From NCBI GenBank assembly GCA_023429825.1, contig JAEZDC010000004.1:1-8109 (forward strand): a stretch of DNA of 8,109 nucleotides, written 5' to 3'. Position numbers and translations under genes: made by a program. How positions within the stretch are numbered: the first letter of the stretch is position 1; every line of letters begins with the position of its first letter. This DNA is from Bacteroidota bacterium. GTDB lineage: Bacteria > Bacteroidota > Bacteroidia > Chitinophagales > Chitinophagaceae. The notes under the pieces are model-generated. The model saw nothing but the letters and a program-made list of their open reading frames with translations, had not been told where the DNA came from and ran no database searches. This document shows positions 1 through 6,299 of the stretch, in pieces.

Positions 1-543
1 CAGGCAGGTAGTGGTTTAACACTTTACAGCGGCGACCGTGCCGGTTCTAACTACCAAAACGTAATGGAAGTTGAAAGAGATGCTACAGGAGCAGTGAAAG
101 CTTATACCGCTATGTATTCTTCTGGTCGCTTTAACCCAGGGTTCACAAAAAAGATCACAGCAGTTATGTTGAACGGTTTTGCAAAAGTGTACGGAGTTGA
201 AGTATTCGGTACTTACGAAACTGCAAAAGGCAGAAGCAAAACTGAAACAGCAGAAAGAACTGCAAAACAACTTGCAATTGAAGGTCTATACAGATTTGGT
301 GCAAACGAAAACTTCTATGCTGGTGTTCGTTACAACAAAGTAGACGCTGAATTGATGTTCTCTGGTGCTAAAAGAGATGTTTCTATCGAAAGAAGAACAA
401 TTGGAGCAGGCTGGTTTGTAACTAAAAATGTTCTGATGAAAGCGGAATATGTAAATCAAAGATATCATGACTTCCCATCTGCTGACTTCCGTTCTGGCGG
501 TAAATTCAAAGGATATGTGATTGAAGCAGTGGTAGGATTCTAA
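1..543 (+). CDS. Outer-membrane beta-barrel (porin-like) protein, 5'-truncated
   Basis: The reading frame is open from the first base, so only the C-terminal 180 residues are visible. The ATG at 64 is an internal Met and not the start. The sequence alternates short amphipathic stretches ending in aromatic residues with polar turns (for example GLYRFG, YAGVRYN, IGAGWF, MKAEYV). It ends in VVGF, and a C-terminal Phe is the usual outer-membrane barrel assembly signal. There are no hydrophobic helices. This supports an outer-membrane channel or porin-like barrel, but the substrate and exact family cannot be told from this fragment. An intrinsic terminator follows, so the gene is probably a separate transcription unit from the two-component operon downstream. 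Confidence is high for a barrel and low for anything more specific. Confidence 0.75.
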   Translation, partial: QAGSGLTLYSGDRAGSNYQNVMEVERDATGAVKAYTAMYSSGRFNPGFTKKITAVMLNGFAKVYGVEVFGTYETAKGRSKTETAERTAKQLAIEGLYRFGANENFYAGVRYNKVDAELMFSGAKRDVSIERRTIGAGWFVTKNVLMKAEYVNQRYHDFPSADFRSGGKFKGYVIEAVVGF

Positions 544-575
544 CAGAGTTAGTATCGTGTGCTGATGGAAAAAGG

Positions 576-606
576 GGGCCTGCGAACACCAGGCCCTTCT
601 TTTACT
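576..606 (+). terminator. Rho-independent terminator after the porin-like gene
   Basis: A perfect 7-bp GC-rich stem, GGGCCTG (576-582) with CAGGCCC (590-596), encloses a 7-base loop. It is followed by the T-rich run TTCTTTTA. It lies 32 bases after the porin stop codon and insulates it from the kinase gene. Confidence 0.85.
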
Positions 607-688
607 TTAGATATATTGAGATCAAAAGATTTGTATATAATAAATGTGCAATCTGATCTTTCTATATTTTTAACGCCAGGAAATCTAA

Positions 689-1927
689 ATGGAAAGCGTA
701 GAACAATTCAGAGCCTTATTTGACCACGCCACTATCGGTATAGTCCTTTGCAACAAGCATGCAGAGATTGTAAACTTTAACCGGCAAGCAGAGATACAGT
801 TTGGATATACTAAGGACGAGATACTCGGTCAAAAGATAGAGATACTTATTCCTAGAAAGTATAAGGAAAAACATGTAGGGGATAGAGATCGATTCAATAA
901 AGATCCTCATCCAAGAACAATGGGTGCCGGCAGAGACCTTCATGGGTTACGAAAGGACGGAACTGAATTTCCAGTTGAAGTCAGCTTAAGCAATTATACT
1001 TATAAAGACGAGCATTTTGTGATTGCTTTTGTCATTGATATAACCATCCGAAAGCAAAATGAAATAGCCATTCTGCATCAGAAAGAGGAATTGGAGGAAG
1101 TTACCAGGCAGGTGAAGATCCTGAATACCGACCTGGAACACAAAGTAGAGAACCGTACCAAGATGTTGAAAGAAACTTTAGCTGCCTTAGAAAAATCGAA
1201 AGAAGAACTGAGTAGTGCATTGGAACAGGAAAAAGAGCTGGGTGATCTTAAATCAAGATTCGTTACGATGGCTTCGCATGAATTCAGAACACCGTTGAGT
1301 ACAATATTATCTTCCACCTTTCTCCTTTCTAAATATAATGGTCCCAATGATCAATCTAAACGAGAAAAGCATATCCAACGCATCAAAGGTGCTGTAGGAG
1401 ATATGAAAGGTATCCTGGAAGATTTCCTTTCTATTGGAAAACTGGAAGAAGGCTCAATTGAAGCGAGGATGGAGAAAGTTGACGTGCTTAACATATTATC
1501 TGGTATTGAAGAAACGATCAATAGCCTCCAACAGATCGCAAAGTCTGGCCAGCATATAATTTTTGTACATACCGGCGAAGGTGAGATCAATGTAGACATA
1601 TCGCTTTTGAAAAACATTATTACTAACCTGGTATCAAATGCAATTAAATTCTCTTCTGAAAATGCAAATATCGAGGTGATATTAGACAGAACCGATGATG
1701 AGTTACTATTAACGGTGAAAGATGCCGGTATCGGTATCTCTGAAGAAGATCAGCAGCACCTGTTTGAGCGTTTCTTCCGTGCAAAAAACGCAGCAAATAT
1801 CCAAGGCACAGGGCTTGGGCTGCACATTGTAAGTAAATATGTGGAGCTTATGAACGGACATATTGAAATGCAAAGTCAACTAAATAAGGGAACTACTTTT
1901 TATATTCACATTCCACAACAACAATAA
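689..1927 (+). CDS. Cytosolic PAS-domain sensor histidine kinase
   Basis: This is the sensor kinase of a two-component system, which autophosphorylates on His and passes the phosphate to a receiver Asp. A PAS domain covers about residues 5-125, with the typical end MGAGRDLHGLRKDGTEFP followed by a DIT motif. A long charged coiled coil spans about 126-190. A HisKA dimerisation domain carries the phospho-acceptor His197 in ASHEFRTPL. A HATPase domain has the N box around Asn317 (SNAIKFS), the G1 box D345-x-G-x-G, the F box (FERFF) and the G2 box G373-T-G-L-G-L. There are no membrane segments or signal peptide, so it should sense an internal signal such as oxygen, redox state or a ligand. The start is supported by an AGGA at 678-681, 7 bases before the ATG. 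The regulator gene begins 8 bases downstream, so the two are almost certainly cotranscribed partners. The PAS resembles the FixL class in its second half, but heme binding is not established (see findings). Confidence 0.95.
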   Translation: MESVEQFRALFDHATIGIVLCNKHAEIVNFNRQAEIQFGYTKDEILGQKIEILIPRKYKEKHVGDRDRFNKDPHPRTMGAGRDLHGLRKDGTEFPVEVSLSNYTYKDEHFVIAFVIDITIRKQNEIAILHQKEELEEVTRQVKILNTDLEHKVENRTKMLKETLAALEKSKEELSSALEQEKELGDLKSRFVTMASHEFRTPLSTILSSTFLLSKYNGPNDQSKREKHIQRIKGAVGDMKGILEDFLSIGKLEEGSIEARMEKVDVLNILSGIEETINSLQQIAKSGQHIIFVHTGEGEINVDISLLKNIITNLVSNAIKFSSENANIEVILDRTDDELLLTVKDAGIGISEEDQQHLFERFFRAKNAANIQGTGLGLHIVSKYVELMNGHIEMQSQLNKGTTFYIHIPQQQ

Positions 1928-1935
1928 CTAACGAA

Positions 1936-2985
1936 ATGAAAAAGATATTATTGATCGAGGATAACGATGAAGTGAGAGAGAACACCGCTGAGATATTAGA
2001 ACTTTCTAACTATAAAGTATTTACTGCAGCAAATGGTAAAGAAGGCATAGAAGTAGCCAATAAAGAATTGCCGGACCTGATCATTTGTGATATAATGATG
2101 CCCGTGCTGGATGGCTATGGGGTTTTGCATTCTTTAAGTAAGAAAGTAGAAACGGCAGGCATACCTTTTATTTTCCTTACAGCAAAATCAGAAAAATCTG
2201 ATTTCAGAAAGGGAATGGATATGGGAGCTGATGATTATATCACCAAACCATTTGATGGAATTGAATTATTGAATGCAGTAGAAACAAGATTGAAAAAAGC
2301 TGATGCACTCAAGCAAAGCTTTTCATTGGATGCGAAAGGTGTACAAGAGTTTTTGGCCAATGCGCAGCAGGCAGGTAATGTACAGCTCACTTCTGATGAA
2401 AGAGAAGTTAACAATTATAAGAAAAAGCAGGTATTATACTCAGAAAGTCAAAGGCCGGTTGCGGTTTATTTTGTGATCAAAGGGAAAGTACTTGTAAGAA
2501 AGAGTAATGAAGATCTGAAAGAATTCGTTACGAATATGTATGGCCCCGGTGATTTCTTCGGATATACTGCTATACTCGAAGAAACCAATCATAAGGATTC
2601 TGCTGAATTCCTGGAAGATTCTGAGCTGATGTTAATTCCCAGGAAGGATTTCCTTGAATTACTTAACAATAATCCGCAGGTATCTAAACAGTTCATCAAA
2701 TTGTTAGCTAAGAACGTTATTGAAAAAGAAGAGAACTTACTCAACCTCGCTTATAATTCACTGCGTAAAAAAGTTGCCAACGGCATTTTGCAGGTGGCAG
2801 ATAAATTCAAGAATGAAAATTCTGTGATAGAAATATCCAGAGAAAATCTTGCTAATATCGTGGGATCTGCGACTGAGTCACTTATAAGAACATTAAGCGA
2901 TTTCAAGAGTGAGAAACTTATCGATATAAAGGGAAGTAAGATCGTGATACTCGACGAAAAGAGATTACGGAATCTGCTCTATTAG
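1936..2985 (+). CDS. Response regulator: receiver fused to CRP/FNR-type DNA-binding effector
   Basis: The receiver domain covers about residues 1-120, with acidic pocket E8/D9, phospho-acceptor Asp52 (CDIMMP), Thr82 and Lys104. A cyclic-nucleotide-binding-type beta roll covers about 150-265 and includes GPGDFFGYTAIL at about 203-214. A long helix leads to a CRP-type winged helix-turn-helix at about 275-345. In the recognition helix (A-T-E314-S-L-I-R318), Glu and Arg sit where FNR E209/R213 and CRP E181/R185 contact the TGA half-site. The only cysteine is Cys51, so there is no FNR-type iron-sulfur cluster. The cAMP-pocket Glu of CRP is Tyr210 here and the Arg-Ser/Ala pair is missing, so cAMP binding is unlikely. 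Phosphorylation by the adjacent kinase is the probable switch. Likely targets are the TGA-N6-TCA sites downstream, near the cbb3 genes. The domain calls are firm; the target assignment is inference. Confidence 0.93.
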   Translation: MKKILLIEDNDEVRENTAEILELSNYKVFTAANGKEGIEVANKELPDLIICDIMMPVLDGYGVLHSLSKKVETAGIPFIFLTAKSEKSDFRKGMDMGADDYITKPFDGIELLNAVETRLKKADALKQSFSLDAKGVQEFLANAQQAGNVQLTSDEREVNNYKKKQVLYSESQRPVAVYFVIKGKVLVRKSNEDLKEFVTNMYGPGDFFGYTAILEETNHKDSAEFLEDSELMLIPRKDFLELLNNNPQVSKQFIKLLAKNVIEKEENLLNLAYNSLRKKVANGILQVADKFKNENSVIEISRENLANIVGSATESLIRTLSDFKSEKLIDIKGSKIVILDEKRLRNLLY

Positions 2986-2993
2986 CCTCATAT

Positions 2994-3033
2994 AGTTGAC
3001 GAAAATCAGCATCACCGCGTATCTCTGTCAACT
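2994..3033 (+). repeat. Inverted repeat AGTTGAC...GTCAACT after the regulator gene
   Basis: Perfect 7-base arms (2994-3000 and 3027-3033) are separated by 26 bases and followed by TTT. This could be a weak terminator for the kinase/regulator operon, although the loop is long and the stem AT-rich. Alternatively the second arm may be an extra half-site for the regulator. The left arm overlaps operator site A, so the two readings compete. Confidence 0.35.
2996..3009 (+). promoter_or_regulatory. FNR/CRP-like operator, site A
   Basis: TTGACGAAAATCAG matches the FNR-type pattern TTGAT-N4-ATCAA at 8 of 10 positions. Its core, TGACGAAAATCA (2997-3008), shares TGAC-N-AAA-R-TCA with sites B and C. It starts 11 bases after the regulator stop codon. 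Its centre (3002.5) is 51.5 bases before the T of a TAnnTTTG element at 3054, the same spacing as at site C. Confidence 0.55.
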
Positions 3034-3053
3034 TTTACCGCTTAGCGCTTCGG

Positions 3054-3061
3054 TAGCTTTG
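3054..3061 (+). promoter_or_regulatory. Bacteroidota -7 element (promoter A)
   Basis: TAGCTTTG fits the TAnnTTTG consensus. There is no TTTG at the usual -33 distance, as expected of an activator-dependent promoter. With a start near 3064-3067, site A would be centred at about -61.5 to -64.5 (class I position). The transcript would have a leader of about 140 bases before the gene at 3206. The element overlaps a small stem, TACCG (3036-3040) with CGGTA (3051-3055). Confidence 0.45.
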
Positions 3062-3083
3062 ATATTATTAATAATTGTATCAA
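3059..3083 (+). repeat. AT-rich inverted repeat TTGATA...TATCAA
   Basis: The arms TTGATA (3059-3064) and TATCAA (3078-3083) flank the 12-base palindrome ATTATTAATAAT, whose first base at 3064 is the last base of the left arm (3064-3075). The outer arms are FNR-like half-sites, but the spacing is far too wide for one dimer site. It may simply be an AT-rich easily melted stretch at promoter A. Confidence 0.3.
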
Positions 3084-3087
3084 GGCA

Positions 3088-3110
3088 AATTTTGGAGCCT
3101 GCGCAAAATT
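3088..3110 (+). repeat. Small inverted repeat AATTTTG...CAAAATT
   Basis: Perfect 7-base arms (3088-3094 and 3104-3110) enclose a 9-base loop, immediately upstream of operator site B. The stem is AT-rich and has no following T-run, so it is not a convincing terminator. It would form only in a transcript from promoter A. Confidence 0.35.
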
Positions 3111-3116
3111 CAAAGA

Positions 3117-3132
3117 ACTGACTAAAGTCATT
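3117..3132 (+). promoter_or_regulatory. FNR/CRP-like operator, site B
   Basis: The core TGACTAAAGTCA (3119-3130) is a perfect TGAC-N4-GTCA palindrome. It conforms to TGAC-N-AAA-R-TCA in the same orientation as sites A and C. Its centre (3124.5) is 29.5 bases before the TAnnTTTG at 3154. This gives about -39.5 to -42.5 relative to the predicted transcript start, the class II activation position of the CRP/FNR family. Confidence 0.65.
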
Positions 3133-3153
3133 TTTTGGACCATTGCGTACGGA

Positions 3154-3161
3154 TAGATTTG
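3154..3161 (+). promoter_or_regulatory. Bacteroidota -7 element (promoter B) for the 3206/ccoI operon
   Basis: TAGATTTG fits TAnnTTTG. A TTTG lies at 3134-3137, but its 16-base spacing is shorter than the usual 19-21, consistent with a need for an activator at site B. The predicted start is about 3164-3167, giving a leader of about 40 bases before the ATG at 3206. Confidence 0.6.
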
Positions 3162-3164
3162 TAC

Positions 3165-3197
3165 CAAACCATTCGTTTGCCTTGTGAACAGCAAACG
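3165..3197 (+). promoter_or_regulatory. Leader with two mutually exclusive hairpins
   Basis: The segment CGTTTGC (3174-3180) pairs perfectly with GCAAACG (3191-3197) around a 10-base loop. The GTTTG inside it (3175-3179) can instead pair with CAAAC at 3165-3169. The downstream stem ends 8 bases before the start codon at 3206, so it could affect ribosome access or transcript stability. Regulation is inference; the complementarity is seen directly. Confidence 0.35.
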
Positions 3198-3205
3198 TTA
3201 ATGTT

Positions 3206-3586
3206 ATGGATATGAGAATTCAAATAGATAAGTCGGAGCCTCTGAAAAACATACAGGCACAATTCAGCCAGGTATTCCCGTTTTTGAAGATTGAATTCTT
3301 TAAAACGCCGCATAAAGCAAGGAAGATCGCTCCCAGCACAGATATCATTAAACCTGATGAACCGGCTGCGCGGTATTCTACTGTACCCGGTACAGTGGAT
3401 ATTAATATCGACCAGGAGATGACGGTAGAAACTTTGGAAGATGAGTTTTATAAAAAGGCGGGTCTTTCAGTGCAGGTGTACCGTAAAAGCGGTAATGTTT
3501 GGATCCAGACATCATTAACAGATGATTGGACCCTTCAACAACAGAATAAAGAGGGAGAGATCATCACTTCTCATTTCAAAGCCTGA
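3206..3586 (+). CDS. Uncharacterised small protein in the ccoI operon
   Basis: I do not recognise a named family for this 126-residue protein. It has no signal peptide, no membrane helix and no cysteine, so it should be a soluble cytosolic protein that does not bind metal through thiols. The N-terminal part (residues 1-35) reads as beta strand, amphipathic helix, then an aromatic-rich stretch (FPFLKIEFF). A polar linker with several prolines follows (about 36-65). A C-terminal section (about 66-120) has a helix (VETLEDEFYKKAG) and strands (VQVYRKSG, VWIQTS), then a Trp-containing DDWTLQQQN stretch. An in-frame ATG at 3212 is an alternative start two codons later. It ends 26 bases before ccoI and lies behind the site B promoter, so it is probably cotranscribed with ccoI. 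That suggests a role in cbb3 oxidase maturation or low-oxygen adaptation, by context only. Confidence 0.8.
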   Translation: MDMRIQIDKSEPLKNIQAQFSQVFPFLKIEFFKTPHKARKIAPSTDIIKPDEPAARYSTVPGTVDINIDQEMTVETLEDEFYKKAGLSVQVYRKSGNVWIQTSLTDDWTLQQQNKEGEIITSHFKA

Positions 3587-3612
3587 GCACTTCATCACAC
3601 ACAATACTAAGT

Positions 3613-6036
3613 ATGGCAAATAAAACTATAACGGCATCTGTTGCCTGTTACCACTGTGGCGATGACTGTGGAAGAAAGCCGATAGAAGCACACGATAAAA
3701 ATTTTTGTTGCGAAGGCTGCCGTTCAGTGTACGAGATACTGAACAAAAGCGGCATGTGCAATTACTATGAACTGAGTCAAAATCCTGGTATTAGCCAGCG
3801 GATAAATGTAAGAGCTGATAAGTTTGCTTTTCTTGATGAGGCAAAGATCCAGCACTCACTCACCAGTTATAAGGATGATTCACAAACGCATATAACATTT
3901 TATTTACCTCAAATGCATTGCAGCAGTTGCTTATGGCTGCTGGAAAATTTGCATCGTTTAAATCAGTACATCATTTCTGCTAAGGTGAATTTCACCAAGA
4001 AAGAAGCATATATCATTTTCAATCACAATAAAACATCATTAAGGCAGGTTGCTGAATTGCTTACAAGCATTGGCTATGAACCATACATCAGCTTAAATAA
4101 TTTAGAAAAAAGAAAATCGTATTTCGACCGTTCTAAGCTTTTTAAATTAGGTGTAGCAGGCTTTTGCTTTGCTAATATCATGCTCCTGAGTTTCCCGGAA
4201 TATTTAGGTATCGATGCTAAAGAACAGCAGTTAGTAAACGTGTTTCGTTATATCAATCTCACTCTAAGTTTACCTGTTTTCTTTTACAGTTCATCTGAAT
4301 TTTACATTAGTGCTTGGAAGAGTTTGAAGCATAGATTTTTAAATATCGATGCACCCATTGTTCTTGCAGTGCTTGTAACGTTTGGACGAAGTGTATATGA
4401 AGTAATCACAAATACAGGTGGCGGATATTTTGATTCAATGACAGGCATAGTTTTCTTCATGTTAGTGGGTAGAGTATTGCAGAGTAAAACATATGAGCAG
4501 TTAAGTTTTGAAAGAGATTATACCTCTTACTTCCCGATTGCCGTGAGCAAAATCGTTGATGGTGAAGAGCAGATCGTGACGTTACCTGAAATAAAATTGG
4601 ATGACACGCTTCTCATTCATAATAATGAATTGATACCTGCTGACGGAATTCTTACCAAAGGCAAAGCAGTGATCGATTATAGTTTTGTTACAGGAGAAAG
4701 TATGCCTGTTACGAAAGAAATGGGTGAGATCGTATATGCAGGAGGGAAACAGCTTGAAGGGAATATTGAAGTGCTTACTATTAAGGAAGTGAACCAAAGC
4801 TATTTAACTCGTTTATGGAATCAAAGTGATGAGAAGAAGAAAGCTCCGGATGAAGAAAGATCTTTTGTTCATTTACTAAGTCGTTATTATACCATCATTC
4901 TTTTTTCGATCACATCTATTTGTGCGATCACCTGGCTTTTTATAGATAGTTCAAAAGTGTGGGATGCTGTAACAGCTACACTCATCGTTGCATGCCCGTG
5001 TGCATTATTATTATGCAACACTTTCACCAATGGAAACATCCTGAGGATACTAGGTAAAAACGAATTATACTTAAGAAACGCACAGGCAATAGAAGACATC
5101 GGTAATATCGATCATATTGTGTTTGATAAAACAGGAACACTGACTACCAATCTTTACCAGGATATCCAGTACGATGGAAAGATCCTCACACATAAACTGA
5201 AAATGAAAATTGCTTCACTTGCTGCGCAATCAACGCACCCGATGAGTAAGGCAATTGTTAAATGGGCTGCAGCTAAAGAAAAGCATGATGTGGTTGCTTA
5301 TAAAGAAGTTGCAGGCAAAGGCATTGAAGGAATAATAGACAATGATCTTATCAGTCTTGGATCTGAATCATTTATCACCGGTGAAAAACAAAAGCAGGAT
5401 CTTAATCCTGTTGTATATATCGCTGTCGAAGGTGAGTGGCTGGGTAAGTTCAGCTTTAGAAATCATTACCGCGATGAGATACCTGCATTGTTGAAAAGAT
5501 TACAGCAGCGTTATCCATTATCTGTATTGAGTGGAGATAATGATGGTGAAAAGACTTACCTGCAAAGATTGCTGGGAAAGAAAACACAAATACTATTTCA
5601 TCAAACCCCGCAGAGTAAGTTGTATGCAATCAAAGACCTGCAGGACCAGGGTAAACGCGTTATGATGATCGGCGATGGATTGAACGATGCAGGTGCACTA
5701 AAGCAGGCTGATGTAGGTATTGCCGTGGCAGAAGACAGCAACACTTTTACGCCTGCGAGTGATGGAATTATCAAAGCAAATAAACTGTCGACTTTATATA
5801 AATACATCTACTTATGTAAAAGCAATAAAGTTGTGGTGTGGTCGGCATTTATTGTCTCTATCATCTATAATATAGTCGGTTTAACCTTCGCTACACAAGC
5901 GCTCCTTTCACCGATGAAGGCAGCTATACTAATGCCGTTAATGAGTTTAAGTATTTTCCTCATAACATTTGGCGTAAGCAGTCTTATCGCATCGAGATTG
6001 AGGCTGAACAAAAAGAACCTAAAGAAGGTGATTTAG
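3613..6036 (+). CDS. ccoI: Copper-translocating P1B-type ATPase of cbb3 oxidase assembly (CcoI/FixI)
   Basis: This inner-membrane ATPase moves Cu(I) for maturation of the cbb3 oxidase. A cysteine-rich N-terminal metal-binding domain holds C12, C15, C19, C32, C33 and C36. A heavy-metal-associated domain with M101-H-C103-S-S-C106 follows. Eight membrane segments lie at about 176-200, 207-235, 248-266, 274-293, 427-446, 452-475, 740-762 and 767-794. Catalytic motifs are complete: T360-G-E-S (actuator), phosphorylated D505-K-T-G-T, H542-P and G687-D-G-L-N-D. Membrane copper ligands are C461-P-C463, Y752-N753 and M777-S-L-S780. The length of 807 residues is normal for CcoI. The Cys-rich extra domain and the ccoS and ccoN neighbours separate it from ordinary CopA detoxification pumps. 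The segment after CPC reads ALLLCNTFT instead of the common ALGLATP (see findings). It is probably cotranscribed with the gene at 3206. Confidence 0.95.
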   Translation: MANKTITASVACYHCGDDCGRKPIEAHDKNFCCEGCRSVYEILNKSGMCNYYELSQNPGISQRINVRADKFAFLDEAKIQHSLTSYKDDSQTHITFYLPQMHCSSCLWLLENLHRLNQYIISAKVNFTKKEAYIIFNHNKTSLRQVAELLTSIGYEPYISLNNLEKRKSYFDRSKLFKLGVAGFCFANIMLLSFPEYLGIDAKEQQLVNVFRYINLTLSLPVFFYSSSEFYISAWKSLKHRFLNIDAPIVLAVLVTFGRSVYEVITNTGGGYFDSMTGIVFFMLVGRVLQSKTYEQLSFERDYTSYFPIAVSKIVDGEEQIVTLPEIKLDDTLLIHNNELIPADGILTKGKAVIDYSFVTGESMPVTKEMGEIVYAGGKQLEGNIEVLTIKEVNQSYLTRLWNQSDEKKKAPDEERSFVHLLSRYYTIILFSITSICAITWLFIDSSKVWDAVTATLIVACPCALLLCNTFTNGNILRILGKNELYLRNAQAIEDIGNIDHIVFDKTGTLTTNLYQDIQYDGKILTHKLKMKIASLAAQSTHPMSKAIVKWAAAKEKHDVVAYKEVAGKGIEGIIDNDLISLGSESFITGEKQKQDLNPVVYIAVEGEWLGKFSFRNHYRDEIPALLKRLQQRYPLSVLSGDNDGEKTYLQRLLGKKTQILFHQTPQSKLYAIKDLQDQGKRVMMIGDGLNDAGALKQADVGIAVAEDSNTFTPASDGIIKANKLSTLYKYIYLCKSNKVVVWSAFIVSIIYNIVGLTFATQALLSPMKAAILMPLMSLSIFLITFGVSSLIASRLRLNKKNLKKVI

Positions 6037-6232
6037 CTGTCAGGTGGGATAGTAACCCTTTCCCACTCTGCCGGGCTGTTAGTCTCTCCTGAAACCCATT
6101 GAACTGGCTAAGACCTTTAGATATCAGTAGAAGAGATGAGTTGTTAAAGAGCGCCTTTCACTACATAGTGCTGTTATAATTATAATATATAGCTCCTGAT
6201 TACTGTATCGCTTATATAGCCAGGTTTAGAAT
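6037..6232. other. Gene-free spacer between ccoI and the ccoS promoter region
   Basis: I see no coding region or RNA gene here. A 6-bp stem, GTGGGA (6044-6049) with TCCCAC (6061-6066), lies just after the ccoI stop but has no T-run, so it is at best a weak terminator. Further on are a short inverted repeat CACTA-CA-TAGTG (about 6159-6170) and an AT-rich stretch with the palindrome TTATAATTATAA (about 6174-6185). Confidence 0.5.
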
Positions 6233-6248
6233 ACTGACCAAAATCAGT
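6233..6248 (+). promoter_or_regulatory. FNR/CRP-like operator, site C, upstream of ccoS
   Basis: ACTGA-N6-TCAGT is a perfect 5-base-arm palindrome. Its core TGACCAAAATCA (6235-6246) matches TGAC-N-AAA-R-TCA. Its centre (6240.5) is exactly 51.5 bases before the TAnnTTTG at 6292, as at site A. This corresponds to about -61.5 to -64.5, a class I activator position. Confidence 0.65.
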
Positions 6249-6291
6249 TTTTGTTTTGAGACGTGTCAGGTCCTGCCGAAGTGCGCAATTC

Positions 6292-6299
6292 TACTTTTG
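6292..6299 (+). promoter_or_regulatory. Bacteroidota -7 element for ccoS-ccoN
   Basis: TACTTTTG fits TAnnTTTG and is the only such match in the 291-base spacer. No -33 TTTG is present at the usual distance. The predicted transcript start is near 6302-6305, leaving a short leader of about 25 bases before the ccoS ATG at 6328. Confidence 0.55.

Noticed and set aside
64..66. ATG at 64 as the start of the porin-like gene
   Set aside because: The frame is open back to base 1 with barrel-like sequence before it, so this is an internal Met in a truncated gene.
616..625. TTGA-GA-TCAA palindrome upstream of the kinase as a fourth operator
   Set aside because: The spacer is 2 bases rather than 6, so it does not fit the TGA-N6-TCA pattern. 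I see no evidence of autoregulation through this motif.
630..670. Promoter for the kinase gene from TTTG (630-633) and TATATTTT (663-670)
   Set aside because: The 29-base spacing is too long and the -7 match is imperfect. A promoter must be here, but I cannot place it reliably.
6044..6066. Strong terminator after ccoI
   Set aside because: The 6-bp stem has an 11-base loop and no T-run after it, so it is not a credible intrinsic terminator.
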